From the NCBI RefSeq assembly GCF_000359125.1, contig NZ_CAAF010000032.1, positions 1 to 64,000 of the forward strand: 64,000 bases of DNA, read 5' to 3'. The notes beneath the pieces are model-generated. The model did no database searches, was not told the DNA's origin, and saw only the letters and a list, made by a program, of their open reading frames with translations. Shown one piece after another: positions 35,952 through 45,400 of the stretch (position 1 is its first letter; each line of letters opens with the position of its first letter). The position numbers and the translations under genes are program-made. The stretch comes from Mesorhizobium sp. STM 4661 (lineage in GTDB: Bacteria > Pseudomonadota > Alphaproteobacteria > Rhizobiales > Rhizobiaceae).

Positions 35952-37136
35952 CTAGTTCAACGGCAGGCGCCGATAGGTCCCCGGCTTTGCCGGGTCATGA
36001 TATTTGTTGCACGGTCCGTTCTCGATGAAGTCGCGGTGGCAGGCGGCGAGGTTTTCGCGCGACAGGGTGACGCCAAGGCCGTGACCTTCGGGCACCCGCA
36101 CGACATTATTCCTCGGCGAAAACGGCCCTTCCTCAATGACATCCATCGGCAGCATGCGAAACAGCGACTGGTTCGGTTCCCTGATCCAGCCGAGTGCCGC
36201 GCACAGATGCAGATAGGCGGCGCTGCCGATACCGCTGTCGCCGCTGTAGCACCAGAAATCGATGCCGGCATGCTCGCAGGCGCCGACAAAGCGCAGCATG
36301 CGGCCGATGCCGCCATGCATGGTCGGATTGCCGACGAAGGCGTCCGGCACTTTGGTCTCCATGGCGCGCGCTATGTCGATATTGTGGGTCGAGAACGGGA
36401 TCGAGCAATGACGGCGCAATTCGCGCATCTCCTCGATGGTCGCCACCGGGTCTTCCCAGTTGCGCACGCCGAGCTCCTCCAATGGCCGCGCCAGCCGTCG
36501 CGCCGTCGCCAGCGAATAGGCCTGGTTGGAATCGATGCGGATCATCGCGTCGTCGCCGAGTTTTTGGCGGATCGATTCCACCATCTTCAGCGAGACCTTC
36601 GTATCCCCGGTCGAAAACTTGCCCTCGAAGAAGGTCGTGCCATGTGTCTCATGCAGCTGGACGCAATAGTCGGCGACCGCTTCTGGCGTCTTCTCGCCCT
36701 TCACCTGAGGCCCATCGCCGCGCAGCGAGAAATAGTCGGTAAAGGGGATCTCCTTGCGCACCGCGCCGCCGAGCAATTGGTAGAGCGGCTGCCGCCACGC
36801 CTTGCCGCGCAGATCCCACAGCGCCATCTCGATGGCGCCGAAGGCCATGATGCGGCTGCGGTCGTTGATTGACTGCACGCCGGTCCAGTAGGGCAGGCAG
36901 GCTTCTTCGGCGCCGGCGATGTCGAAGGCGTCGCGACCGACCAATCGTGCCGCAAGATTGTCATTGATGATCGCCGCGGCCGCCGGCGTCGGCGCCTCGC
37001 CAAGGCCGATCAACCCGTCCTCGGTCTCGACTTCGACGATGGTTGGCGAAAACCCGTCGAGCTCGCCGAACACCCAGGCGTATGGCGCCTCCAGCCGGAG
37101 GTTTATCGGTGTGGCCTGGATGCGACGGATCTTCAT
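35952..37136 (-). CDS. Enolase-superfamily dehydratase, glucarate-dehydratase-like
   Basis: A 394-residue mandelate racemase/enolase-family protein. Metal-ligand candidates are Asp202 (RIDSNQAYS), Glu228 (NWEDPV) and Asn252 (STHNIDIA). Asparagine at the third position is a mark of the glucarate dehydratase subgroup, as is FWCYSGDSGIGSAAYLH. Lys173 in EGKFS is a candidate base. Such enzymes dehydrate sugar diacids or related acids. ATG 37136 follows the stop of the next enolase-family gene by 1 base, so they are co-transcribed. The substrate cannot be fixed from sequence. Confidence 0.83.
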   Translation of the reverse strand: MKIRRIQATPINLRLEAPYAWVFGELDGFSPTIVEVETEDGLIGLGEAPTPAAAAIINDNLAARLVGRDAFDIAGAEEACLPYWTGVQSINDRSRIMAFGAIEMALWDLRGKAWRQPLYQLLGGAVRKEIPFTDYFSLRGDGPQVKGEKTPEAVADYCVQLHETHGTTFFEGKFSTGDTKVSLKMVESIRQKLGDDAMIRIDSNQAYSLATARRLARPLEELGVRNWEDPVATIEEMRELRRHCSIPFSTHNIDIARAMETKVPDAFVGNPTMHGGIGRMLRFVGACEHAGIDFWCYSGDSGIGSAAYLHLCAALGWIREPNQSLFRMLPMDVIEEGPFSPRNNVVRVPEGHGLGVTLSRENLAACHRDFIENGPCNKYHDPAKPGTYRRLPLN

Positions 37137-37137
37137 C

Positions 37138-38244
37138 TCAACTGCCGACCTCGAAGAAGGGTCTGCCAAGCAGATCGGGAACGACATCGATGCCGAGGCC
37201 CGGTCCGTCGGGAATGCCCATGCGGCTGCCCGTGACCGGCGGCATGTTCGATGCGGTGCGCACCGTCACCCATTCATGGAAGGCGATGGCATGCAGCCGG
37301 CGTTCCTGCGGCGTCGACAGCGACAGATGCGCCATGGCTGATGTGTCGATCTCGGCGCCGCCAGTGTCCTCGACGGTGATCATGAAGCCGAGATCGACGG
37401 CAAGGTCACGGATCTGGCGCGTCTTCGTCACGCCGCCGAGCCGCGAGATCTTGAGCGTCAGCCCGTCGGCCGCGCCCTTGCGGTGGATGTCGAGCATGTC
37501 GTCCAGCGAGGCGACGGATTCGTCGAGCACCATCGGCTTGTCGAGCGAGCGGCGCACCGACATGCATTCGTCGATCGTCGTGCAGGGCTGCTCGAACGTG
37601 TAGTCGATGGCGCGCGTCGCATCGGCGAACTGACGCGCCTGATAGGGCGTCCAGCCGGCATTGGCGTCGCAGAAGATGACGGTGCCCTTCGGCACTGAAG
37701 CCGCGACCGCGCTGACCCGCTCGATGTCGTCATGGACATTGCCGCCGACCTTTACCTGCAGCCGGTGGAACCCATCCTTGACGATGCGCCTGGCGAGTGC
37801 CGCCATGGCATCGACCGTGCCATGCGTGACGACCTTGTAGAGTTCGGCCGTCTCGCTCTCGCGCCCGCCGAGCAGCGTGACCAGCGGCACATCGGCCGCG
37901 CGTGCCGCCAAATCCCAGCAGGCCATGTCGAGCGCCGACTTGATATAGGGATGGCCCTTGAACACCGTGTCCATCAGCCGGCCGATGCTGGCCAGCCCGC
38001 GCGGGTCCTGGCCGATCAGATGCGGCGCGATTTCGACGACCCCGGCGCGGGTGCCGGCAGGGAAGGCGGGCGAGTAGAAATTCCCGAGCGGCGCCATCTC
38101 GCCCCAACCGGTCAGCCCGCTGTCGGAAGTAATGGCGACGATCACCGCGTCGAAGGCGTCGGCGACGCGCCCCTTGGACATGCGGTAGGGTCCGTCCACG
38201 AAGGGCTGCACGACATGGTAGGCCTTGATGGTTTTGATCCGCAC
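37138..38244 (-). CDS. Enolase-superfamily racemase/dehydratase, hydroxyproline-betaine epimerase-like
   Basis: A 368-residue protein of the muconate-lactonizing/racemase branch. Catalytic lysines appear as Lys165 in QVKVGG and Lys265 in TLKISRLGG; metal ligands are Asp193 (FCDANAGW), Glu218 (FEQPC) and Asp241 (LDES). The N-terminus KAYHVVQPFVDGPYRM and overall layout resemble 4-hydroxyproline betaine 2-epimerase (HpbD) and cis-3-hydroxyproline dehydratase. A 1,1-proton-transfer reaction is therefore likely. It is directly followed by the glucarate-dehydratase-like gene and preceded by an FCD-GntR regulator gene. Confidence 0.83.
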   Translation of the reverse strand: MRIKTIKAYHVVQPFVDGPYRMSKGRVADAFDAVIVAITSDSGLTGWGEMAPLGNFYSPAFPAGTRAGVVEIAPHLIGQDPRGLASIGRLMDTVFKGHPYIKSALDMACWDLAARAADVPLVTLLGGRESETAELYKVVTHGTVDAMAALARRIVKDGFHRLQVKVGGNVHDDIERVSAVAASVPKGTVIFCDANAGWTPYQARQFADATRAIDYTFEQPCTTIDECMSVRRSLDKPMVLDESVASLDDMLDIHRKGAADGLTLKISRLGGVTKTRQIRDLAVDLGFMITVEDTGGAEIDTSAMAHLSLSTPQERRLHAIAFHEWVTVRTASNMPPVTGSRMGIPDGPGLGIDVVPDLLGRPFFEVGS

Positions 38245-38276
38245 GTTTCTCTGTCCATTGTCTGTGATGCCCCGAC

Positions 38277-38298
38277 GAAGCCGCCAATTGGCGGCTTC
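38277..38298. terminator. Palindromic hairpin between GntR and racemase genes
   Basis: A perfect 22-base palindrome with 11-base arms (GAAGCCGCCAA and its complement) lies between the GntR stop (38335) and the next gene's start (38244). No T-run follows, so partial termination or mRNA protection is possible. Confidence 0.4.
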
Positions 38299-38334
38299 TG
38301 TCGGCCTAGCCGTCCATGGCGGCTTCCGTCGGTC

Positions 38335-39072
38335 TCAGCCGCCTTCCGGCCGGCCGCGCGCGTGGCCGGCACGATCGGCCCTGGCGCCCTTGGATGCCCG
38401 CTGTTCGAGGCTGCGCGCATAGGCAAGCAGTTCCTCGAAATCGAGATCGATGTGCTCGCGGGCATGGCGCTGGGCGGCGCGCATGTCCTTGCCTTTCAAG
38501 AGCCGCACATAGGTTTCGTGAACGTCTTCGGCCGGCACCGGCTCGTTGCGTGCATGCTGGTGTAGGGCAAAATACATCTGCAGCCGGCTGGTCAGCCGCT
38601 GCCAGGTCTCCAGCAGCACCGAATTGTCCGACCATTCGTAGATGAGGCCGTGCAATTGCAGCGCCGTCTCGATCTGCCTTGTAGTGTCGAGGTCGCGGGT
38701 CGCCTGCTTCACCGCCTCGTGGCGCCGATCGAGCTCGGCGAAGAAGCGCTGGTCGCGCAGCTTCCAGGTCAGTTCGATGGCGAATTCGTCCAGCACCTTG
38801 TTGAGCGAATAGGCATCGTCGATATCCTTGGCGGTGACGTCGATGACAAAGGTTCCCGCATAGGGAATGCTGGTCAGTATGCCTTCCTGCACCAGCTCGC
38901 GCATCGCCTCGCGCAGTGGCGCGCGGCTCACCCGCATCTGTTCGGCAATCCTGAGTTCGTTGAGTTTCTGCCCTGGTTCGAGCTGGCCGGTCAGGATCGC
39001 GCGCCGCAGCAGCGCCACGATCTCGGCCCTGCGTGTCGTATCCGCGATCGGACTGAAATCCAGCTTGCCCAT
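38335..39072 (-). CDS. GntR-family regulator, FCD type
   Basis: A 245-residue regulator. The winged helix at about residues 10-75 contains LRRAILTGQLEPGQKLNELRIAEQM and RAPLREAMRELVQEGIL. The alpha-helical FCD effector domain follows (LDEFAIELTWKL, ALQLHGLIYEWSDN, HARNEP). FCD members bind organic or sugar acids. ATG 39072 begins at the domain; the frame upstream is open but reads through the operator region. It is the first gene of the enolase-family operon and a palindrome of FadR type lies 36 bases upstream, so autoregulation and control of the operon are inferred. Confidence 0.87.
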   Translation of the reverse strand: MGKLDFSPIADTTRRAEIVALLRRAILTGQLEPGQKLNELRIAEQMRVSRAPLREAMRELVQEGILTSIPYAGTFVIDVTAKDIDDAYSLNKVLDEFAIELTWKLRDQRFFAELDRRHEAVKQATRDLDTTRQIETALQLHGLIYEWSDNSVLLETWQRLTSRLQMYFALHQHARNEPVPAEDVHETYVRLLKGKDMRAAQRHAREHIDLDFEELLAYARSLEQRASKGARADRAGHARGRPEGG

Positions 39073-39107
39073 TCGGCTACTCCAGAGGTACCGAAAGCTA
39101 GACAAGC

Positions 39108-39123
39108 AGATTGTCGACAATCT
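39108..39123. promoter_or_regulatory. Operator of the FCD-GntR regulator
   Basis: AGATTGTCGACAATCT is a perfect 16-base palindrome with the TTGTCGACAA core typical of FCD-GntR sites. It is centred about 43 bases upstream of the GntR start codon. Confidence 0.65.
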
Positions 39124-39236
39124 AACAAGAGGTTATTTCTGGATTCTGGTTTTGAGGTCTGTTGATGTTCAGGCTGGGCCGAGCCGGAAACCCAAGACGG
39201 ATTGAATCCGCCCTTTACTTTTCCGGGCGTTGGCGC

Positions 39237-39304
39237 TGCCCCCTCACCCTTACCCTCTCCCCGTTCTCCACGGGGAGAAGGGCCCGCAGGGCGATGAGGG
39301 GCGG
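39237..39304. repeat. Palindromic intergenic repeat
   Basis: CCCCTCACCC, CTCTCCCCGTTC, ACGGGGAGAAGG and GATGAGGGGC lie in order and fold back on each other. It resembles the first repeat (6254-6374) but is shorter and keeps only the CCCCTCAnnC end and the CTCTCCCC hairpin. It lies between the oxygenase stop and the GntR promoter. Confidence 0.65.
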
Positions 39305-39350
39305 CGCCGGCTTCGACGATTGATATCGCAAACCTAGAAACCCGAGCGCC

Positions 39351-40139
39351 TCAGGCCGCCCTGCCGTAAAAGCCGACCCGCTCTTCGTCGCTGAACATCA
39401 CGCCTGGCTTCTCGTAATAAGAGAACACCGCGATCATGCGTTCGCGCTCGCCCTCGACAGTGGTGACGCGATGCGCGGTGTTCCTGCCGCGGAAGATGTT
39501 CAATGTGCCTGGCTTCATGCGCAGTATCTTGGCCTCGGGGTCACGCCCTTCAAGCAGCTTGGCGACGCCCTCGTAGTTGGGATTGTCTTCCGACCTCAGG
39601 TCGGTGCGGTATTCGAGATCGCCGCCGCGTTGCGATGCCTGCAGCAACAGGGTCGTGGTGAATTCCGAACGGTCGAAATGCCAGTTCAGGGCCTCGCCGG
39701 CGCGGTAGGCCATCACATTGGTGCGCGCCAGCGGGTCCTGCATGACATGCAGCTTCGTCTTGCCCATCGCCGCCGCCAGGAAGCGCAGCAGCGGTTCGTA
39801 TTCATATATGGCAAGCACGACGCTGCCGGGAATCTGGTCGGCGCAGACCGTGTGGCTGATCGTCTCGACCTTGCGCAGCGCCGGATGGTCGGGCGCCAGC
39901 TCCGGGATCGATGGCTTGAAGTAGATGTTATGCATCCGCTTGTGCATGTGCGATCGCGTGGCCATCACAGGCTGGATTTCCCGCGCCGCCTTTTCGGCCA
40001 CTCCGGGGCGCAGGAAACCTTCGAGATTGAACATGCCGTCGGCTTCCAGCGCCGCGACCGAGGTTTCCACGAGGCGCTTCCATTCGGCACCGCCCTCGCG
40101 GTCGAGCGGGTAGCGGTCCAGGTCGAGAATGTCTTTCAT
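39351..40139 (-). CDS. Putative Fe(II)/2-oxoglutarate-dependent oxygenase
   Basis: A 262-residue protein. An HxD motif (NWHFDRSEFTTT, about residues 160-171) followed by a later His and Arg (RNTAHRVTTVEGERERM) gives the 2-His-1-carboxylate and 2-oxoglutarate-binding pattern, with an LQASQRGGDLEYRTDL strand between. It has no signal peptide. ATG 40139 starts at MKDILDLDRYP; the frame above it is less likely. The substrate is unknown. It is divergent from a LysR gene 105 bases away, which probably controls it. It would hydroxylate a small molecule or side chain; that is inferred from the fold only. Confidence 0.72.
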   Translation of the reverse strand: MKDILDLDRYPLDREGGAEWKRLVETSVAALEADGMFNLEGFLRPGVAEKAAREIQPVMATRSHMHKRMHNIYFKPSIPELAPDHPALRKVETISHTVCADQIPGSVVLAIYEYEPLLRFLAAAMGKTKLHVMQDPLARTNVMAYRAGEALNWHFDRSEFTTTLLLQASQRGGDLEYRTDLRSEDNPNYEGVAKLLEGRDPEAKILRMKPGTLNIFRGRNTAHRVTTVEGERERMIAVFSYYEKPGVMFSDEERVGFYGRAA

Positions 40140-40244
40140 CGTTGCGTCCTCGTGAAATCCTGCAGCGACTAGACAGCAAGGAAATCTTTCTCTCAACGCG
40201 GAAAATTGTTAGGCTTGCATAAGGAAAACTTGGGAGAGGGCAGG

Positions 40245-41204
40245 ATGGAAAAACTCCCGCCGCTAAATGCGATCAAGGCTTTCGAAGTTGCTGCGCGAGC
40301 CGGCAGCTTTACGCTGGCCGCCACGGAGCTCGGCGTGTCGTCGGCGGCGGTCAGCCAGCAGATCCGCAATCTGGAAAACTGGTTCGGCAAGCAGCTGTTC
40401 GTGCGCAGCGGCAACCGCATCGCGCTGACCGATGCCGGCCATGCGATCTACCCGCAGACCGCACGCGCCTTGGGCGACATCGCGGCCATTGGCCGGCGCA
40501 TGCTGGAAGGGGGCTTGAGAACGCGTCTTGTCGTCAGCGTGCCGTTCTCGCTGGCCGAACTGTGGCTGGCGCCGCGGCTGGCCGTGCTGCTCGATGCCTT
40601 TCCGCGGATGGCGATCGACATCCGCGTCGAGGATGACCCAGTCGATGTCGTGCGCCAGAACATCGATCTGCGCATCAGCTATGGCGACTATCACTATCCT
40701 GCGCTCAGGATGGTCCGCCTTGTCCATGACGATGTGCTGCCGGTCGCGGCGCCTGATTTCTGGCAGCGTCACAACAACGGCGTCTCCGGCCTGGCGGAGC
40801 TGCATGAAAGTCTTTTCATCCACACCAATTGGGGGCCGAACTATGCCTCGCACCCAAGCTGGGCGGACTGGTTCTCGGCCGCCGGCGGCAGCCGCGCGCC
40901 CGATCCCTCGCACGGACGGCGCGTCGGCCTGTCCAGCCTGGCGATCGCCTCGGCGAGGCTGGGTCTCGGCATTGCGCTTGGCCAGCGGGTCATGGCCCGT
41001 GCCGATCTCGAAGCAGGGCGTCTCATCGCGCTCTCGTCCGTTTCGGTCCGTCTCGGCCAGCCCTATTGCGCCTTCATGGCTCCCGCCAAGGCCGAGCGCG
41101 CCGACGTGGCCGGTCTGGTCGAGCTGCTTGGAGCAATTCCAGGAAAAGTGCACAGCGGTTTTCCTGGGAAAAGCGCGCAACGCTTTTCCCAGGGAATTGC
41201 GTAA
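40245..41204 (+). CDS. LysR-family regulator (GcvA-like) with repeat-derived C-terminus
   Basis: A 319-residue regulator. The winged helix has LNAIKAFEVAARAGSFTLAATEL and SAAVSQQIRNLENWFG, close to the GcvA group, and the effector domain follows. ATG 40245 is preceded by GGGAGAGGG. The last 23 residues, from AIPGK, are encoded by a palindromic repeat (41133-41200) and are unlike the family, so the original stop was probably displaced. It is divergent from the oxygenase gene, which it likely activates or represses. Confidence 0.85.
   Translation: MEKLPPLNAIKAFEVAARAGSFTLAATELGVSSAAVSQQIRNLENWFGKQLFVRSGNRIALTDAGHAIYPQTARALGDIAAIGRRMLEGGLRTRLVVSVPFSLAELWLAPRLAVLLDAFPRMAIDIRVEDDPVDVVRQNIDLRISYGDYHYPALRMVRLVHDDVLPVAAPDFWQRHNNGVSGLAELHESLFIHTNWGPNYASHPSWADWFSAAGGSRAPDPSHGRRVGLSSLAIASARLGLGIALGQRVMARADLEAGRLIALSSVSVRLGQPYCAFMAPAKAERADVAGLVELLGAIPGKVHSGFPGKSAQRFSQGIA
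41133..41200. repeat. Palindromic repeat overlapping the LysR 3' end
   Basis: The element begins GCAATTCCAGGAAAAG and ends CTTTTCCCAGGGAATTGC, with GTTTTCCTGGGAAAAGC in the middle, so it folds on itself. Similar GGAATTGC-ended elements are frequent between rhizobial genes. Here it is partly inside a coding sequence. Confidence 0.75.
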
Positions 41205-41222
41205 AAACAAACATAGCAAAAC

Positions 41223-41252
41223 GGCGCCCTCGACGTGGGGGTCGAGGGCGCC
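41223..41252 (-). terminator. Rho-independent terminator of the RND operon
   Basis: GGCGCCCTCGAC-GTGGGG-GTCGAGGGCGCC is a perfect 12-base stem. On the minus strand it is followed by GTTTTGCTATGTTTGTTTTT, a T-rich tract. It lies 25 bases beyond the periplasmic adaptor stop, between convergent genes. Confidence 0.75.
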
Positions 41253-41277
41253 ACAGGACCGGGTCTGATGGGGGTTA

Positions 41278-42432
41278 TCAGGTAGCCGGTTTCTGTTGTG
41301 GCAGGGGCGAAACCGGCATTCCCGGTCCGATCTTCTGCAGATTGCCGGTGATCACCTGGTCGCCTTCCGACACGCCGCTCGATATGGCGATGAGATCGCC
41401 ATTGATCGGTCCGAGCGAAACGATGCGCTGGTCGACGGTGTTGCCCTTGCCGACGACATAGAGGTATTTGCCGAGCTGGCTCGAGCCCAGTGCCGTCTGC
41501 GGCACCATCAGCGCATCGGGCTGCTGCTTGATGTGCAGCCTCACACGCACATATTGGCCAGGCAGCAGCGTGAACTTGGCGTTGCCGATCGTCGCCCGTG
41601 CCGTGATGGTGCCGGTCGAATGATCGATCGTGTTGTCGATGAAGGTGAGCTGACCTCTCTGGCGCGGTTCCGTATCGCCTGGAAGCAGCACATCGACATC
41701 GACAGGCCCCGCCGCGCGGGCTTCCTCGATCTGTGCCAGATCCGTTTCGCTCGGATTGAAGGTGACATAGATCGGATCGAGCTGCACCAGTGTGTTGAGC
41801 ACGGTGCCGGCGACGCTGACCAGCGTTCCGATCGAGGCCTGATTGCGGCCGATGCGCCCGGCAAACGGGGCGCGGATTTCGGTATAGCCAAGGTTGAGCT
41901 CGGCGGTCCGGACGGCGGCCTGATTTACAGCGAGCGACGCCTGGGCCTCGCGCAAGGTGCTGGTGCGCTGGTCGAACGCATCCTTGGCGATGTATCCGCT
42001 CTTGGCGAGTTCGGTGCCGCGGCCGAGATTGGAGCGTGCGTAGTCAAGCGTTGCCGTGTCGCGTTGGACCTGAGCCTTCGCCTGGTCAAGGGCAGCCTCG
42101 AAATCCTGCGGGGCGATCTTGTAGAGAAGATCGCCTTTGCTGACATCGCTGCCGTCGGCGGCAGCCTGCTCCTCGAGATAGCCCGGCACGCGCGCCTGCA
42201 GCGTGATGCTGCGGATCGACTCCACCCGGGCCGCATAGTCGAGGTAGATCGGGATCGTCTTCTTGACGACGTTCACCACCGGCACCGGCATGACGAACGC
42301 TGCCGGCGCAGGTGTCGCGGCCGCTGTGCCGGCATTGAGGCTGAGATTTCCCATGTCGAGCCAGTGAACGCTCGCCATCGAGATCGCCCCCAGCGCGACA
42401 GCCGCTCCCAACGCGATTTTCCATTTGCGCAT
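41278..42432 (-). CDS. RND efflux periplasmic adaptor (membrane fusion) protein
   Basis: A 384-residue adaptor protein. An N-terminal signal or anchor (KIALGAAVALGAISMASV) is followed by the lipoyl-like half motif VPGYLEEQAAADGSDVSKGDLLYKI, an alpha-helical hairpin rich in Ala and Gln (about residues 95-165), and beta-barrel and membrane-proximal domains (APFAGRIGRNQASIG, VPQTALGSSQLG). ATG 42432 was chosen; a TTG 15 bases upstream is possible. It links the RND pump to an outer-membrane channel; no channel gene is in the window. It lies downstream of the pump gene by 17 bases, the reverse of the usual order. Confidence 0.9.
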   Translation of the reverse strand: MRKWKIALGAAVALGAISMASVHWLDMGNLSLNAGTAAATPAPAAFVMPVPVVNVVKKTIPIYLDYAARVESIRSITLQARVPGYLEEQAAADGSDVSKGDLLYKIAPQDFEAALDQAKAQVQRDTATLDYARSNLGRGTELAKSGYIAKDAFDQRTSTLREAQASLAVNQAAVRTAELNLGYTEIRAPFAGRIGRNQASIGTLVSVAGTVLNTLVQLDPIYVTFNPSETDLAQIEEARAAGPVDVDVLLPGDTEPRQRGQLTFIDNTIDHSTGTITARATIGNAKFTLLPGQYVRVRLHIKQQPDALMVPQTALGSSQLGKYLYVVGKGNTVDQRIVSLGPINGDLIAISSGVSEGDQVITGNLQKIGPGMPVSPLPQQKPAT

Positions 42433-42449
42433 GATCGATGTCTCCAATC

Positions 42450-45400
42450 CTATTCGGCCGCTTCCGCCAATCGCACAGGCGTTGGTTCGGCAGTCGGTTC
42501 AATATGGTCTTGTTCATGTTCGGCCGCGGGTTTGCTCTGCCCGCGGCCCTCGCGCAGTTGCTCGATCACCGCATAGAAGACCGGGACGAACACCAGCGAC
42601 AGGATCGTTGCCGCGACCATGCCGCCAAAGACGGTGGTGCCGATCGACTGACGGCTCGCTGCACCAGCGCCTGTGGAGAACATCAGCGGCAGCACGCCGA
42701 GGATGAACGCGAAGGCGGTCATCAGGATGGGCCGCAGCCTGAGCCGCGCCGCTTCCATAGCGGCATCGACGATGCTCAGGCCTTCCTCGCGCCGACGCCG
42801 GGCGAACTCGACGATCAGAATGGCATTCTTCGCCGCCAACCCGATCAGCATGACGAAGCCGATCTGCGAATAGACATCGATCTGCATGCCACGCACCAAC
42901 AAGGCAACAAAGGCACCGAACAGGGCAAGCGGCACCGCGAGCAGTACCATGAAGGGCATGGCCCAGCTCTCATATTGGGCGGCAAGGATCAGGAAGACGA
43001 AGATCATGGCGAGACCGAAGACAATCGAGGCGATCGATCCGGCCTTGAGCTCCTGATAGGTGATGCCGGTCCATTCGTAGCCGAAATCCCTCGGTAGTGC
43101 CGTGGCGGCGGCGCGCTCCATGGCCGCCACCGCCTGGCCGGACGAGAAGCCGGGCGCGGCGCCGCCATTGATCAGGGCCGACGCATTGTTGTTGTAGTGC
43201 GGCACGGTTTCCGGGCCGACGATGGGCACCAGCTTGCCAAGCGTGCTCAATGGCACCATGCCGCCGGCGGCGTTGCGCACATAGAGCCGCGAAATGTCGG
43301 CAGCACCGGCGCGCGCATCCTTGTCGGCCTGAATCGTCACACGAAAAGTGCGACCGAACAGGTTGAAATCGTTCACATAGAGCGAACCGAGATAGATCTG
43401 CAGCGTGTTGAACACATCAGGCAGGCTCAAGCCCAGCAGCTTCGCCTTGTTGCGGTCGAGGTCGTAGTTGAACTGCGGCGTCGAGGTCGAGAACGACGAG
43501 AACAATTGCTGCGGGTTGAGCTCGGGCTGCTTGCGCGCCTCGGCGAGCACGGCTTGCGTCGCGTCGTTGAGGGCGGCGCTGCCGCGGCCGGTCAGATCCT
43601 CGACCTGGAATTCGAAACCGCCGGTCGTGCCGATGCCGGGGATCGAAGGCGGATCGAAGCTTAGTGCAAACGCTTCCGGAATTTCCATCAGCTTCGAGCG
43701 CACGTCGGCGACGAGCTTCGAGGCGCTCTGGTCAGGGCCGCGCTCGTCCCATGGCTTCAGGATGGCGAATTCGACCGCCGAGTTCGACTGGGCGGCGCTG
43801 GTCAGGAAGTTCAGGCCGCTGATCGAGCCGACGATATCGACGCCGGGCGTGTTCTGCAGGATGTCGCGTGCCTTCCGGGCCACCGCGTCGGTGCGCTCCA
43901 GCGACGCCCCATCGGGCAACTGGATAACCACGAAGAAATAGCCCTGGTCCTCGACCGGAAGGAAGGTCGAGGGCAGACGCTGCCAGACGAAATAGGTCGC
44001 GACGAGTCCGGCCGCGAACACCCCGAGCATGATCCAGCGCAGGCGGATGAGGAAGCGCACGCCATGGGCATAGGCATGCGACAGCCGTTCGAAGCCCGCA
44101 TTGAACCAGCGGAACAACACGAACTGGGTCTCCGGGCGGTGGCGCAGGAAGGCGGCGCTGAGCGCCGGAGTGAGCGTCAGCGAGACGAAGGCGGAGATGC
44201 CAAAGGAGATCGCGACCGTCAGGGCAAACTGGTTGTAGAGCCGGCCGGAAACGCCGGGTATGAAGGCGACCGGCACGAACACGGCCATCAGCACGGCGGT
44301 CGTTGCGATGATCGGGCCTGTGACCTCGGCCATTGCCGCGCGCGTGGCGGCCAGCGGTTTAAGGCCGGCCTCCAGCTGGCGCTCGACATTCTCGACGACG
44401 ACGATCGCATCGTCGACGACGAGGCCGATCGCCAGCACCATGCCGAGCAGGCTGAGCATGTTCAGCGAGAAGCCGAACATGTACATGACGACCAGTGTGG
44501 CCACCAGCGACACGGGAATCGCGATCGTCGGGATGATCGTGGTGCGCCAGCTTTGCAGGAAGATGAACACGACGGCGACAACCAGGACCAGCGCCTCGCC
44601 AAGCGTGACCAGCACGTCATGCATGGAAGCCGAGACGAAGCGCGTCGTGTCGTAATGCATGGCGTAGCTGACGCCCTTCGGGAAGCGGCCCGACAGTTCC
44701 TGCATCTTGTCCTTGACGCGCTGCTGCAGATCGAGCGCGTTCGAACCCGGCATCTGGTAGACCGCGAGCACCACGGTCGGATCCTTGCCGAAGAAGGCCG
44801 ACGACGAATATTGCAGGGCGCCGAGTTCGATGCGGGCAACGTCGCGCAGCCTGACCAGCGAGCCGCTCGCGGCATCGGCGCGCACGACGATGTCGCCGAA
44901 TTCCTCGGGATCGCTCAGTCTGCCGACTGCGTTGACCTGCATCTCGAAGGCGGTGCCGGCCGGCGCCGGCGACTGTCCGATCTTGCCGGCCGCGACCTGG
45001 ACATTCTGCTCGGCGATGGCGTTTTGGACATCGACCGCGGTGATGCCGAGATTGGCAAGCTTGTCGGGATCGAGCCATATGCGCATCGAATAGCGCCGCT
45101 CGCCGAAGATCTGCACGTCGCCGACGCCGGGCAGGCGCTTCAGCGGGTCCACCACCTGCAGGTAGGCGAGGTTGCTGAGCGCCACCGGATCGACGGAGCC
45201 GTCGGGCGAGGTTAGGTTGACGATCAGGACGAAATTTGGGTTCTGCTTCCTGATCGTCACACCACCCTGGTTGACGATGGCCGGCAGCGAGGATGCTGCC
45301 TGCGACACCCGGTTCTGGACATCGACGGCGGCGGTGCTGAGCGAATAGCCGACCTCGAAGGTGATGGTGATCGTCGAGGAGCCGTCATTGGAGCTCGACG

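Noticed and set aside
44064..45215. 383-codon open frame on the plus strand
   Set aside because: It is antisense to the RND pump gene and repetitive in His, Asp and Arg; treated as a shadow.
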